A DNA stretch of 64,000 nucleotides from CAYYIS01 sp964470965 (GCA_964470965.1 CAYYIS010000003.1:1-64000); one strand, 5' to 3'; positions 34,050 to 43,471 are shown, counted from the first letter of the stretch. Numbers and translations are program-made. Notes: generated by a model from the letters alone, not told the origin.

Positions 34050-36350
34050 TCAATTGATCTTCTCAATTTGTTTCATATAGACTTTTTCTTCTTCTTCGAG
34101 GACTGGGCGTCTTCCGTCGTCGGAGATGACAAAGTCTTTTACTTTGGTGATGGTCTGACCCGAGTGAAGATCGGTAATGGTGAGCGTTACCATGTAATCT
34201 CCGGAGGGGGAGTCACCGGTGTCTACGGAAGTGAAAAGATATTCATCCGGGCGGGTGCCTTCACCGTCGTACGAAATGAGAACCGTCTGGTTTTCCTTAT
34301 CGGGATTTCGGACGAGCCTGCCGAATCCGGAAAGGATGCGCCAGAAAATATTCAGCTTCTTTTCTTTCATAGTAATTTCGAGGTCGGTGCGATAGGCGGT
34401 GCGTCCGGATTCATTCTGACTCAGATTATAGACTTCATAGTAGAAGAACACCGGTTGGGCCCGCTGGAACAGACGCGATGGATTGGGTGTGATTTTGTTT
34501 CCCCGACGTACGAATGGCCCATCCTCACTCTGGGGGGTAACCGACAGGGCGAGTTTGATGTCACTGAGGTTGATGGCGTTACTGCTATAGTCCCAGACGG
34601 TCAGCGGCCACTCGTAAATACCGATGCGCTGTGAAACGGAATCCCGGATGCCGATAGCGGTGCGATATGATCCTGGCGGTGCCGGCAACGACAGAGACGC
34701 GGTTCGGACGACAGACTTGGCGCTACGTTTGGGAATTTCCTGTGGCGGCCGTTCCACGGGGCCGATACTGACTTTGGTTTCGGTGATGCGATGCAACTCC
34801 TGATCGCGGAGTACCACGAAGCTGTTGAACCAGGTGTGTTCTCCCTGCCCGTCCGCCACATGTCCGAGTTGACGCGCCAGTATACTGTATGCGAGTTCCA
34901 CTTCGGTGCTGCCATTTTCACCCCGGTAGGTCACGGCATCGAAAATGAACTCCAATGGTTCACCACCGTAATCGAACTGGTATCCTTCGGGTTGTTTCGC
35001 GATCAGCTCGGATGCGATTCTATCCGGGTGGAAACGGTTTACTTTAGGATCAGCCGTCAGCGGTGGAAAATCAAATTCTCCGTTTCCGAAGGGATCGGAG
35101 AAGAACAGCTCCATGTCATATGGTACGTAGACCCAGCTCTCGGTAAAACCGCGACTGTCGGGAACGTACCATAAACGGCTGTTGAGATCTCGAATGGCAT
35201 CGACCCTGGCATTATTGGTAGGAAACGCCCGGGCGGTATTCTGCCGATTGTCGGGATCGCCGTAACGAATGTAGATTTCACCCCTGCGGTCCCAGGGGAA
35301 CTGGGCGTCGGCGAAGGTGGTGCGGGCGTAAAGCACACGGCGGAAATGCTCTACCAGACGTTCGTTTACGATCGTGGAAGGGTCCGGATCCCGGGCAGCC
35401 CAGAATTTGCGCCTTAACTCCACGCGTTCGTGTTCGGAGGCATTCTGATAGGCCAGGGCCATCTCTCCGGAAACAACGAAACTGAGGTCGGTATAAAGAA
35501 CCCGCTCGGCGGGAGCCAACCCGGCCAGAAATTCTTCATACATAGTGTAGGCCTCACTATAATCCCGGACATCTTCCAAAGCCAGAGCATACAACTGTGC
35601 CCGCCTGGATTGGATTGCATCGTTGTGCTCGGATCCGGGTAGAACCGCGATCTGATCCATCATGGAAGCACCCTCTTCGAACCTGCGGGTTCTCATAAGG
35701 CACCCGGCCAGATGCTCAAGCGCTTCTTTATGATCCGGTGTCGCCAGGAGCTGGTTGAAATAATGAAGAATCGCCTTGCGGTAGTTCTTGACCGGAGACA
35801 CTTCGTAGGTTAAGCCCAGATGATAGTGTGCGTTGGGATGTTGGGGATTGAGCTCTATCGCCTTGCGGAAATGCGGACGTCCGTCGACGCCATGCTCCCG
35901 CCGTTTTCCGAAGGTGCTAACGTAGGTCAACCCGAGATAATCGTGGATATCCGCGTTGTCCGGATCCATGCGCTTTGCCCTGCGAAACGCCTCACGGGCA
36001 TCCAGACGCTGGCGATCGAGCCGAAGATTGGCGAGCCCGATACCTATGAGCGCATCCGCGGATTTTCTGTCATGTTTAAAGGCCTGTTCAAAAGACTTCA
36101 ATGCCTTCTTGGGCTCTTCCTGCTGATAGAGGGTCCAGCCCAGCCGGTAATGGGCAAGCGAAGATTCAGGCTGCAGAGCCGCGGCCACCTCTAAAACCGC
36201 CTGGGCTTCGCTGTACAACTCCTGGTTATACAGTTCCTGTCCCTTTTTCATCAGATCGGAAAAGCCCGCCGTATGCTCAGGTTGCGCCACCGTAGACATC
36301 ACACCGGAAAGCAACAGGGACATTATTGCACAGATTCGTAACCGGATCAA
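34050..36350 (-). CDS. TPR-GWxTD domain protein, copy 2 of the array
   Basis: This 766-residue protein has the same architecture as its neighbours. A signal peptide (about 1-23) is followed by TPR repeats (about 30-260; SLAHYRLGWTLYQQEEPKKA, SADALIGIGLANLRLDRQRL). The GWxTD block reads FWAARDPDPSTIVNERLVEH and FPWDRRGEIYIRYGDPDNRQ around residue 340. The C-terminal beta region includes TPNPSRLFQRAQPVFFYYEV. It lacks the longer insert between the GWxTD block and the beta region found in copy 4. The start is TTG (36350), 10 bases after the stop of copy 3, so the two are probably translated from one mRNA. Function unknown. Confidence 0.82.
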   Translation of the reverse strand: MIRLRICAIMSLLLSGVMSTVAQPEHTAGFSDLMKKGQELYNQELYSEAQAVLEVAAALQPESSLAHYRLGWTLYQQEEPKKALKSFEQAFKHDRKSADALIGIGLANLRLDRQRLDAREAFRRAKRMDPDNADIHDYLGLTYVSTFGKRREHGVDGRPHFRKAIELNPQHPNAHYHLGLTYEVSPVKNYRKAILHYFNQLLATPDHKEALEHLAGCLMRTRRFEEGASMMDQIAVLPGSEHNDAIQSRRAQLYALALEDVRDYSEAYTMYEEFLAGLAPAERVLYTDLSFVVSGEMALAYQNASEHERVELRRKFWAARDPDPSTIVNERLVEHFRRVLYARTTFADAQFPWDRRGEIYIRYGDPDNRQNTARAFPTNNARVDAIRDLNSRLWYVPDSRGFTESWVYVPYDMELFFSDPFGNGEFDFPPLTADPKVNRFHPDRIASELIAKQPEGYQFDYGGEPLEFIFDAVTYRGENGSTEVELAYSILARQLGHVADGQGEHTWFNSFVVLRDQELHRITETKVSIGPVERPPQEIPKRSAKSVVRTASLSLPAPPGSYRTAIGIRDSVSQRIGIYEWPLTVWDYSSNAINLSDIKLALSVTPQSEDGPFVRRGNKITPNPSRLFQRAQPVFFYYEVYNLSQNESGRTAYRTDLEITMKEKKLNIFWRILSGFGRLVRNPDKENQTVLISYDGEGTRPDEYLFTSVDTGDSPSGDYMVTLTITDLHSGQTITKVKDFVISDDGRRPVLEEEEKVYMKQIEKIN

Positions 36351-36360
36351 TTTTTCGTTT

Positions 36361-38655
36361 TCAGCCTTTATCTTTAGCGATGATGAAATCTGTGGATCTG
36401 GATACGATACTGCCGGTTTGCAGATCCGTGATGGTAAGAGTCAGTGTGTGCGTCCCAGCTTCAGATTCTCCGAAACCTATCGATTGGTGCTGATACGTGT
36501 CGGATGTGTTGCCTTCGTTTTCGGAGACGAGCATAACGGATCGATCATCTTCAGATCGCGATGCAATTCTGCTCAGTTTGCCTATTCCTGCTAGGATGTT
36601 TCCGAAAAATCCCCGTTGCACTTCTTTAGATGTGACGGTGACCTGTGTCCGATAACGTGTCCGTTCGTTACTATCCACATTCAGGTTATAAATCTCATAG
36701 TAAAAGTACACTGGTTGTGTAGGTAGGTATATTCTAGCGGGGTGCGGCACGACCTCCAGGCCGTTTCGAAAAAAAACGCTTGATTCCGATGCCGGTTTGA
36801 TGGATGAGGCCAGTCGGATATCGCTGATCTGCAGTGTGTCGCTGCCGTAATCAGAAGCAATTACGGGCACTTCATAGATACCTATGCGCTCCGACGCCTT
36901 ATCACGTACAGCCAGTGCGGTCCGGTACTTTCCGGGGTCAACCGATGCCGAAAACTGGGCTGTGCGCAGTTGATCACCCTGCCTATCAATGGATGGTCTT
37001 GATAGGGGCCGTTCGATCGGTCCGATTTGACCGTTCAGGGAGGCGACACGATAAAAGTCCGCGTCCCGCAGGACTACACTGCCGTCCAGCCAGGTGGTCA
37101 TCCCCCGGCCGTCACCTACATGCCCCAGTTGTCCCATGGGCACGCTGAATGCTACTTCCACCTGTGTCTTATCGTCCGCGTCTTTGAATGTGGCCACGTC
37201 CATTGCGACGGTAATCGGCCCTTCACCGTAGTCGTACTGATAATCCTCTGGCAATTTCTTCTTCAGCCGCGCCACTGTATTTCGGGGATTAATGGTTGAT
37301 TGAGGACCGAAATCGATCAGAGAGAGTGGATAATCGTAAGTTTCCCGCCCCATCTGATCTACGAAAAATAGTTCTATGCCGTAGGGTTTGTAGACCCAGC
37401 TTTCTGTTTTAAACGTGATTCCGCGGCCGGTTGAGGGCCCGCCGGTCCCGAGGCTCAGTCGATACGGATTCGTGGAACGTATGACATCGATCCTGTTATC
37501 GCCGGACGGAAAGGGCGGTGCGGTGCCATCACTGAAAAACAAATTTTGCCGGTCATCCGGTTCTCCGTACCGGATGTAGATCTCACCGCGCCGGTCCCAT
37601 GGGTACTGGCCCCTCGAAAAATGGATGCGAGCATACATGACCCGACGGTAATGTTCGATAAGCCGCTCATTGGCCTCTGTAGACGGATCCGGTTCCCGCG
37701 CCGCCCAGAACCGCCGCCAGACTTCCTTCCGCTCGGCCTCGGTGTTCCAGACCAGTTCCTCTGTAGGGTCCTCCGAACTCACATAGGCCAGATTTGTATA
37801 CAATTCGCGTTCCTTCGAATCTATCGTTTCGAGGTACGCTTCATACGCCTCCAGAGATTGGTTGAACTGTTTTGTCTCCTGATACTTTGACGCGGTGAGC
37901 TGCAAGCGAATTTTATAGAGTCCGGGAAACGCCTCTTCACCAAACTTATCGATCAGTTGGGAAACCAGGCCCAGGCCCTCGTCATACTGCCTGGTTTCGA
38001 TGACACAGGATCCAAAATGATCCAGTGCATCCATATGATCGGGGTTGACCATGACCTGTCTGGCGTATAGAGAAATTGCTTTGTCGCATTCCCGGGAAGG
38101 GAATTCGTAGGACCGGGCAAGTTGATAATAGGCATCGGGGTGATTGGGGTCCAGTTCGATGGCCTGTTTGAAGTACTTCTGTCCATCCTTGAATGCGCCG
38201 TATCCTCGCGACTTCGTCAGAGAGTTCTGGCCGATGTAGGACAGACCCAGGTAATACTGCACCTGAGGGTTTTCGGGATCCAGCTTGGCTGCGGTTCTCA
38301 ATTCCTGCCGGGCGTCCAACCTCCTATTTTTGGTTCGAAGGTATACCAGTCCAACGCCTATATGACCTTCCGGTATTTTGCGTTTGAGCTTGATAGTGCG
38401 TTTAAAGTGTTTTAGGGCCGCTTTGTCATTTTCCTGTTGATATAGCGACATACCAAGTCGATAGTGGGCGAGGGCTGATTTCGGCTCGAGGTCCACGGCC
38501 TGCTGATATACGGCTGTCGCTTCAGGATACTGGCCGGCTTCGTATAGGGCCCATCCTTGATCCAGCAATGTTTGCACGTTTTCGACCCTCTGTGCAGGAT
38601 AGATCGGTGCAGCTGCAATCAGAGTGATGAAGATGCAAGCGAAATGAAATGACAT
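36361..38655 (-). CDS. TPR-GWxTD domain protein, copy 3 of the array
   Basis: This protein has about 764 residues. I start at ATG 38655 (MSFHFACIFITLIAAAPIYP), which gives a clean signal peptide and has AGGA about 9 bases upstream; a TTG nine codons earlier is possible. TPR repeats cover about 30-260 (SALAHYRLGMSLYQQENDKA). The GWxTD block is FWAAREPDPSTEANERLIEH and YPWDRRGEIYIRYGEPDDRQ, where the usual RDP has become REP. The beta-rich C-terminus includes VPHPARIYLPTQPVYFYYEI. A collapsed relic of another copy lies immediately upstream. Function unknown. Confidence 0.82.
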   Translation of the reverse strand: MSFHFACIFITLIAAAPIYPAQRVENVQTLLDQGWALYEAGQYPEATAVYQQAVDLEPKSALAHYRLGMSLYQQENDKAALKHFKRTIKLKRKIPEGHIGVGLVYLRTKNRRLDARQELRTAAKLDPENPQVQYYLGLSYIGQNSLTKSRGYGAFKDGQKYFKQAIELDPNHPDAYYQLARSYEFPSRECDKAISLYARQVMVNPDHMDALDHFGSCVIETRQYDEGLGLVSQLIDKFGEEAFPGLYKIRLQLTASKYQETKQFNQSLEAYEAYLETIDSKERELYTNLAYVSSEDPTEELVWNTEAERKEVWRRFWAAREPDPSTEANERLIEHYRRVMYARIHFSRGQYPWDRRGEIYIRYGEPDDRQNLFFSDGTAPPFPSGDNRIDVIRSTNPYRLSLGTGGPSTGRGITFKTESWVYKPYGIELFFVDQMGRETYDYPLSLIDFGPQSTINPRNTVARLKKKLPEDYQYDYGEGPITVAMDVATFKDADDKTQVEVAFSVPMGQLGHVGDGRGMTTWLDGSVVLRDADFYRVASLNGQIGPIERPLSRPSIDRQGDQLRTAQFSASVDPGKYRTALAVRDKASERIGIYEVPVIASDYGSDTLQISDIRLASSIKPASESSVFFRNGLEVVPHPARIYLPTQPVYFYYEIYNLNVDSNERTRYRTQVTVTSKEVQRGFFGNILAGIGKLSRIASRSEDDRSVMLVSENEGNTSDTYQHQSIGFGESEAGTHTLTLTITDLQTGSIVSRSTDFIIAKDKG

Positions 38656-38696
38656 GGGGACGTTTCCTGCTGGGACCTTCAACGTGTCAACCTTAC

Positions 38697-38977
38697 CTAA
38701 CGATCACGAAATAAGTCACGCCGATGGCGTTCTGGTCCTATTGGCGGTCGGTTATGTTAGCGTCAGCGTACAGGGGCAACCAGAAGTCCGGAGGTATCGA
38801 TAGATGTGTGTTTATGTTCGTTGGATGCCACCCCGGCGTCCTCGCATAGCAGAAGTGCTGCCGGATCCTACGATGATCTGGTGAGGAAACCTTCCACGCC
38901 GATCAAGGGAGGCCCGCCGCCGTGATCATACACAGTACCGCGACGACTCTGATGAGATGCAGGAAGCTTGAACACAT
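38697..38977 (-). pseudogene. collapsed fifth GWxTD paralogue: signal peptide joined to C-terminus
   Basis: Between copies 3 and 4 an ATG at 38977 opens a 24-residue signal-peptide-like stretch, MCSSFLHLIRVVAVLCMITA, ending at an in-frame stop. About 30 bases further the minus strand reads CEDAGVASNEHKHTSIDTSG, which aligns with FEDEGEMANEYKYTSIDTGD near the C-terminus of copy 4. After one frame change it reads LPLYADANITDRQ, then after a stop DQNAIGVTYFVIV, matching the last strands of the family (DLVSDQTVTKTREFVV). The relic therefore has both ends of a GWxTD gene but lacks the roughly 2 kb between them. Internal deletion of a fifth tandem copy is the simplest reading. Confidence 0.72.
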
Positions 38978-38991
38978 GGCGTCCGCTTTTG

Positions 38992-41535
38992 CTATGGCCC
39001 GTCATGGCCCTCTTGATCCGGTATGACGCGCATGTCGATCATCTTTAAGGTTTCTTCCTCGTACCAGCGCCTGCGGTCATTTGTGACGACGAATTCTCTG
39101 GTTTTGGTGACGGTCTGATCTGAAACCAGATCCGTGATGGTAAGTGTCATGACATACGTCGCAGTCGGAGAATCTCCAGTATCTATGGATGTGTATTTGT
39201 ATTCATTCGCCATTTCACCCTCGTCTTCGAACAACATCATGACCGACTCGGTGTTGTCGGATCGATTTATCAGGTTGCCGAGGCTGGAAAGAAAACGCCA
39301 CACAATATTGCCTTTGCGTTCTTTGGTGGTAACTTCCAGTTCTGTTCGATAGCTTGTCAGGCCGGTTACATCCGGAGTTAGATTATATATCTCGAAATAG
39401 AAATGGACTGGATCGGTATCCTGAAAGATACGGGATGGGTTGGGTTCTATTTTGAGGCCATGACGCACGAACGGTCCGGGCTCGTCATGCTGAATGATCG
39501 AGTTGGCCAGCCGGATATCGCTCAGCCCCAGTCGCTTCCCCGTGTAGTCCGGTACGGTAAGCGACTGCTGAAAGATACCGATCCGGCGTGATGCCTCATC
39601 GCGCACTTCGATCGCGGAATTGTATTCTCCGGGTGGGGCATGTAAGGCTATCGAGGCGGTACGAAGATCCACGCCGATCTCTTTATCAGACTTTCTGCCA
39701 AGGGGCCGGTCCATCGGTCCTAATTTTGACGATGTGTTGGCGATCCGATGATAGTCTTGATCGCGAAGAACCACGTGGCTGTCGAACCAGGTTTTGAGTC
39801 CCTGGCCGTCTTCCACAGTGCCCAACTGCCGGGTCGGCACGCTGTACGCGAATTCTACCAGGGTCTGCTCATTATTGCCTTTGTAGGTTACCATATCGTA
39901 CAGTAATTCGAGCGGTTGTCCACCGTAATCGAATCTGTAGGTTTCGGGATTTCTGTTGATAAGCTGTTCTGCCGCACGCTGCGGATGAAACCGACTCTGA
40001 ATACTGGCTTCTTCGATACTCGTCTCATGGATACCCAGCGGATAATCGAATTTGCCCATACCGAGCTGGTCCACAAAGAACAGCTCGAGATCGTGTTCAA
40101 CATAGACCCAGCTTTCGGATACGAATACCAACCCCTGTGTTTCCTGGCCTGCCCGGAAGGAAAAAGTGTGGATGTCCTGCGTCGTCATTGGTACGATATT
40201 CTTGTCGTCCGAATCAGGGTCGATAATAGTACGGTTTGTCATATTGGCCCATGGTAGGCCCGCGTTATCCACTTTGAGGCGATAGCGTAACAGATAGTTC
40301 CGTTCCCGGATCGCGTCGATTCGCGCATCGCCGGTGGGTTGGTAGTTCAACAGGGCTTTTTCTCCAGCACGCAGGAGAAAATGCTGCAGGTCGTCGGGTT
40401 CTCCGTAGCGGATATAGATATCGCCGCGCCGGTCCCATGGCTTCTGGCCGAGAGAATAGTATTCCCTGGCGTGCAAGACCCTTCGGTAGTGCTCCACCAA
40501 CCTTTCGTTAACCACGGTTGCCGGATCCGGATCGCGAGACCCCCAGAATTTCTGGACGATTCCCTGTTTTTCGGACTCGGATGCCTGTTCGTAAACTGTC
40601 ATTTCTCGATCGTTAGCCACGTATTTTAAATCTGAATAATAGATTCTCTCTGCCGGATCCAGCCCTTCGATAAATTCATCGTACATCTCGGCCGCCTTAT
40701 CATATTCGCGTTCTTCCTGGAGCAGGGACGCCTTCAACTGGGCCAGCAGTGTTTTTGAGTAGGTGGGCAGGGCGTCTCCATGTGTATCCATCAGCTGTTC
40801 CAACAGGTCTACACCCACACGGTACTGCTTGGTCAGAAAGCTGCATTTGCCCAGATGGGACAGGGCATCACGATGGCCGGGGTTGACCGAGAGCTGCTTA
40901 TAGAAAATGGACATGGCCCTGTTGTAATCACGGGAAGGAAATTCATAGGACAGTGCAAGTTGATAGTATGCATCAGGATGTTGGGTGTCATAGGCGACAG
41001 CCTGCTGAAACGCCTGGCGCCCCTGATTGACGTAGAGAGGTGCTGCCGGATCTCTTCTGCTCTGTTCCAGGTACGACATGCCCAGTTGGTAGTAAACATC
41101 CGCATTGGTAGGATCGTATTTCAGACCTTCCTTCATGGTCTGCCGGGCATCGATCATCCGGTTCTTGATGCGCATGTAGGTCCGCCCAAGACCAATATAT
41201 GCATCCGAGAATTTTTTATTCCTCCGGATGGACTGCCTGTAGTGGTTCTCCGATTTTCTATTTTCCTGAAGCTCATAGTATGTCCTTCCGAGCCAGTAAT
41301 GGGCCTCGTAGGATTTGGAATTAACGTCGACGGCTTCCAGCAGGACGGTTTCCGCATTGTTGTACTCTCCGTCCTCAAAGTGCTGCTGCCCCCGTTCGAG
41401 GAGCTTGTGGAAAGGATCCACCTCCTGCCCTGATACGACCCGGCCCCCTGCGACGCAGAACATAACCAGTAAGACGCCTATAACGGGACGGCGAATCGAA
41501 TTGGTGCAAAATGTAAATATTGACAGAAACGTCAT
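38992..41535 (-). CDS. TPR-GWxTD domain protein, copy 4 of the array (first transcribed)
   Basis: This is the longest copy, with 847 residues. The signal peptide lies within about 1-36 (RPVIGVLLVMFCVAGGRVVS). TPR repeats span about 40-290 (SYEAHYWLGRTYYELQENRK, ADVYYQLGMSYLEQSRRDPA). The GWxTD block is FWGSRDPDPATVVNERLVEH and KPWDRRGDIYIRYGEPDDLQ around residue 360. A longer segment than in copy 2 follows, and then the beta region with EPNPSRIFQDTDPVHFYFEI. GGAGG precedes the ATG at 9 bases. A promoter at 41665-41693 and a 9-base-pair hairpin at 41601-41624 lie in its leader. It probably heads a transcript covering copies 3 and 2. Function unknown. Confidence 0.82.
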   Translation of the reverse strand: MTFLSIFTFCTNSIRRPVIGVLLVMFCVAGGRVVSGQEVDPFHKLLERGQQHFEDGEYNNAETVLLEAVDVNSKSYEAHYWLGRTYYELQENRKSENHYRQSIRRNKKFSDAYIGLGRTYMRIKNRMIDARQTMKEGLKYDPTNADVYYQLGMSYLEQSRRDPAAPLYVNQGRQAFQQAVAYDTQHPDAYYQLALSYEFPSRDYNRAMSIFYKQLSVNPGHRDALSHLGKCSFLTKQYRVGVDLLEQLMDTHGDALPTYSKTLLAQLKASLLQEEREYDKAAEMYDEFIEGLDPAERIYYSDLKYVANDREMTVYEQASESEKQGIVQKFWGSRDPDPATVVNERLVEHYRRVLHAREYYSLGQKPWDRRGDIYIRYGEPDDLQHFLLRAGEKALLNYQPTGDARIDAIRERNYLLRYRLKVDNAGLPWANMTNRTIIDPDSDDKNIVPMTTQDIHTFSFRAGQETQGLVFVSESWVYVEHDLELFFVDQLGMGKFDYPLGIHETSIEEASIQSRFHPQRAAEQLINRNPETYRFDYGGQPLELLYDMVTYKGNNEQTLVEFAYSVPTRQLGTVEDGQGLKTWFDSHVVLRDQDYHRIANTSSKLGPMDRPLGRKSDKEIGVDLRTASIALHAPPGEYNSAIEVRDEASRRIGIFQQSLTVPDYTGKRLGLSDIRLANSIIQHDEPGPFVRHGLKIEPNPSRIFQDTDPVHFYFEIYNLTPDVTGLTSYRTELEVTTKERKGNIVWRFLSSLGNLINRSDNTESVMMLFEDEGEMANEYKYTSIDTGDSPTATYVMTLTITDLVSDQTVTKTREFVVTNDRRRWYEEETLKMIDMRVIPDQEGHDGP

Positions 41536-41600
41536 GCCTTGACACCTCCGATGGGTGTGCGCGGCTATCGATGTCTATCTTGTATGATACGCTAATCGAC

Positions 41601-41624
41601 CCGGAAACGTTGCCCCGTTTCCGG
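41601..41624 (-). promoter_or_regulatory. 9-bp perfect hairpin in the leader of the GWxTD array
   Basis: CCGGAAACG (41601-41609) and CGTTTCCGG (41616-41624) form a perfect inverted repeat with a 6-base loop, between the predicted promoter and the first gene. It is not followed by a T run in the direction of transcription, so it is not an ordinary terminator. An operator or mRNA-stability element is possible. Confidence 0.5.
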
Positions 41625-41664
41625 TATGAATCGATGTAAAATGATCGAGGGCCTACCAGAAAAC

Positions 41665-41693
41665 AATATCGAATGGATGCAACAGTGTGTCAA
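41665..41693 (-). promoter_or_regulatory. likely promoter of the GWxTD array
   Basis: On the minus strand TTGACA (41693-41688) and GATATT (41670-41665) are 17 bases apart. The leader to the first gene of the array would be about 120 bases and includes the hairpin at 41601-41624. Confidence 0.5.
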
Positions 41694-41739
41694 GCGGATT
41701 ATGGCGTAAAGCGGAGAGCGAAATTAAGACTGCCGGATT

Positions 41740-42375
41740 CTACCTGGTCAATTCTTCTACCGGGGATTTTCCCATCATACCGCGGATGGTGTTGAGGAAT
41801 CGGGTGTAGGGGGTTACTGGAGAGGTATTGGACCCAGCGGATGCGTGGTCCGCGGCATCCGACTGTGCTTGGGACGACACCGCGATCTGTACGTTAAAAA
41901 ACAGATCGCGTCGTCTGCCCTGAAAGCATATTCGAAGTGGTGCGCCGCTCTGGAGGCACAGCGCTGCCGTCATAACATCCAGATCGGGGTTCAGGTCAAC
42001 CGCCGCGTTCAGTCCATCGCCCGTGATCCGATCGACCAGGGCCGCTCTGGGTAACCCACACCATCGACGGTCGTCCCTGTTGATAGTGTCGACACGGCCT
42101 GGCAAGGTTAGCGACTCACACACGGCAGCAGAGGCAGGCAGTCCGGCTACGGTTGCTGCCGAAGCTTCAAAGCAATTGATTAAATCGGGAACCACTGTGA
42201 CGGCGCGTCGCGCTTCTTCCTGGTCGACCGGCAGGCAGATCAGCAGGTGTTCGGTATGCCGGAAAGCATCTGGAAAACCCAGCAAACGTTTACGCCGCCG
42301 TCGCCAGGCAAATCCTTTCAGGATAACCCTGTCTTTTAATGGGATCACTTGCATACATGGAGTGTAACATTCCAC
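41740..42375 (-). CDS. small uncharacterised protein, weakly DUF6913-like
   Basis: This open frame of up to 211 residues starts at GTG 42375 or ATG 42354 (MQVIPLKDRVILKGFAW). A basic N-terminus (WRRRRKRLLGFPDAF) is followed by EHLLICLPVDQEEARRAVTV, then DGLNAAVDLNPDLDVMTAAL and LQSGAPLRICFQGRRRDLFF. The pattern of a hydrophobic strand, a DLNP turn and a closing GRRRDLFFNVQI strand resembles small DUF6913-type proteins of the FCB group, but the match is weak. There is no signal peptide or membrane helix. It is divergent from era. Function unknown. Confidence 0.5.
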   Translation of the reverse strand: MECYTPCMQVIPLKDRVILKGFAWRRRRKRLLGFPDAFRHTEHLLICLPVDQEEARRAVTVVPDLINCFEASAATVAGLPASAAVCESLTLPGRVDTINRDDRRWCGLPRAALVDRITGDGLNAAVDLNPDLDVMTAALCLQSGAPLRICFQGRRRDLFFNVQIAVSSQAQSDAADHASAGSNTSPVTPYTRFLNTIRGMMGKSPVEELTR

Positions 42376-42457
42376 TGATTATGTGTCAACCATGATCTGC
42401 ATGGACGAACCGAAGTTGGAACTTCACCGAGGGTACGAGACAGCATTCATAAATGAC

Positions 42458-42485
42458 TTGACCGATGTGTTGGTGGATATATTAT
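42458..42485 (+). promoter_or_regulatory. likely era promoter
   Basis: TTGACC (42458-42463) and TATTAT (42480-42485) are separated by 16 bases, about 30-50 bases before the era start. This is a reasonable housekeeping promoter. Confidence 0.5.
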
Positions 42486-42517
42486 GTGGATACCTAAAGT
42501 CCTACAACACAAGGTAA

Positions 42518-43471
42518 TTGTCGCTGCAGAGAGTAAATATGGAATCACGGGATCAGGACGTCCCATTGATAATACCGAAAGAGGCGGATGGCTGGCGTAC
42601 CGGATACGTTTCGATCATCGGACGCCCCAATGTGGGTAAATCTACGCTGATGAACGCGCTTCTGGGTGAACGGCTGTCGATCGTCACCCCAAAACCCCAG
42701 ACGACAAGGCAGAGGATTCTCGGTATACTTTCAGAGCCCGGTGTCCAGATCATATTCGTCGATACGCCTGGAGTGCTCGAGCCGGAGTACAAGCTCCAGG
42801 AATTCATGCTGCGCTCCGCCGTGAAAACGATCCAGGAATCGGACGTTACCATCGCCATGGTGGATGCCGGCAGTTCACTTCGGGATCTGGATGATGAGCT
42901 GACCGGACATCTGACCCACAGCGCCGGGCCCGTCATCCTGGCTCTCAACAAGATGGATCGGATTAAAAAGCCTATGGTCCTCCCTTTGATTGATGAAGCC
43001 CGTTCCCGGTTTCCCTTTTCCGTTCTGATTCCGATCTCCGCGTTGAACCGGGACGGCCTAGAGGATCTCCTGGCCCTGGTGATTGAGCGGCTTCCGGTAG
43101 GGCCCCCGATGTATCCGCCAGACATGCTCACGGATCAGCCGGAGCGGTTCTTTGTAGGTGAGATTGTGCGTGAGCATCTGTTTACAGCGCTGTGGGATGA
43201 ACTGCCGTATGCCAGTGCCGTCCAGGTGGAGGACTTTAAGGATCGGGACACCGGAAAAACCTACATCCGTGCGATCATTGTGGTTGAAAAGACGACCCAG
43301 AAAGCGATCATTATCGGTCACAAAGGCCATATGCTCAAGAAAATCGGTACGGCGGCCAAGGAAAGCATCGAAACATTTCTGGAGCGTCCCGTGTACCTGG
43401 ACCTGTGGGTAAAAGTAATACCCACCTGGCGAAAACGTGAAATCGACCTCAAGCGCCTCGGATATTCGTAA
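42518..43471 (+). CDS. era: GTPase Era
   Basis: This protein of up to 317 residues is the essential GTPase that binds 16S rRNA and helps 30S assembly. G-motifs are complete: G1 GRPNVGKST, G2 region PQTTRQRI, G3 DTPGV, G4 NKMD, G5 SALN. The C-terminal KH domain has KTYIRAIIVVEKTTQKAII and GHKGHMLKKIGTAAKESIE. The start is TTG 42518 (AAGG close upstream) or ATG 42539, giving 310 residues. The extra N-terminus before TGYVSIIGRPN is about 28 residues, slightly longer than usual. A small gene overlaps its stop. Confidence 0.95.
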   Translation: MSLQRVNMESRDQDVPLIIPKEADGWRTGYVSIIGRPNVGKSTLMNALLGERLSIVTPKPQTTRQRILGILSEPGVQIIFVDTPGVLEPEYKLQEFMLRSAVKTIQESDVTIAMVDAGSSLRDLDDELTGHLTHSAGPVILALNKMDRIKKPMVLPLIDEARSRFPFSVLIPISALNRDGLEDLLALVIERLPVGPPMYPPDMLTDQPERFFVGEIVREHLFTALWDELPYASAVQVEDFKDRDTGKTYIRAIIVVEKTTQKAIIIGHKGHMLKKIGTAAKESIETFLERPVYLDLWVKVIPTWRKREIDLKRLGYS

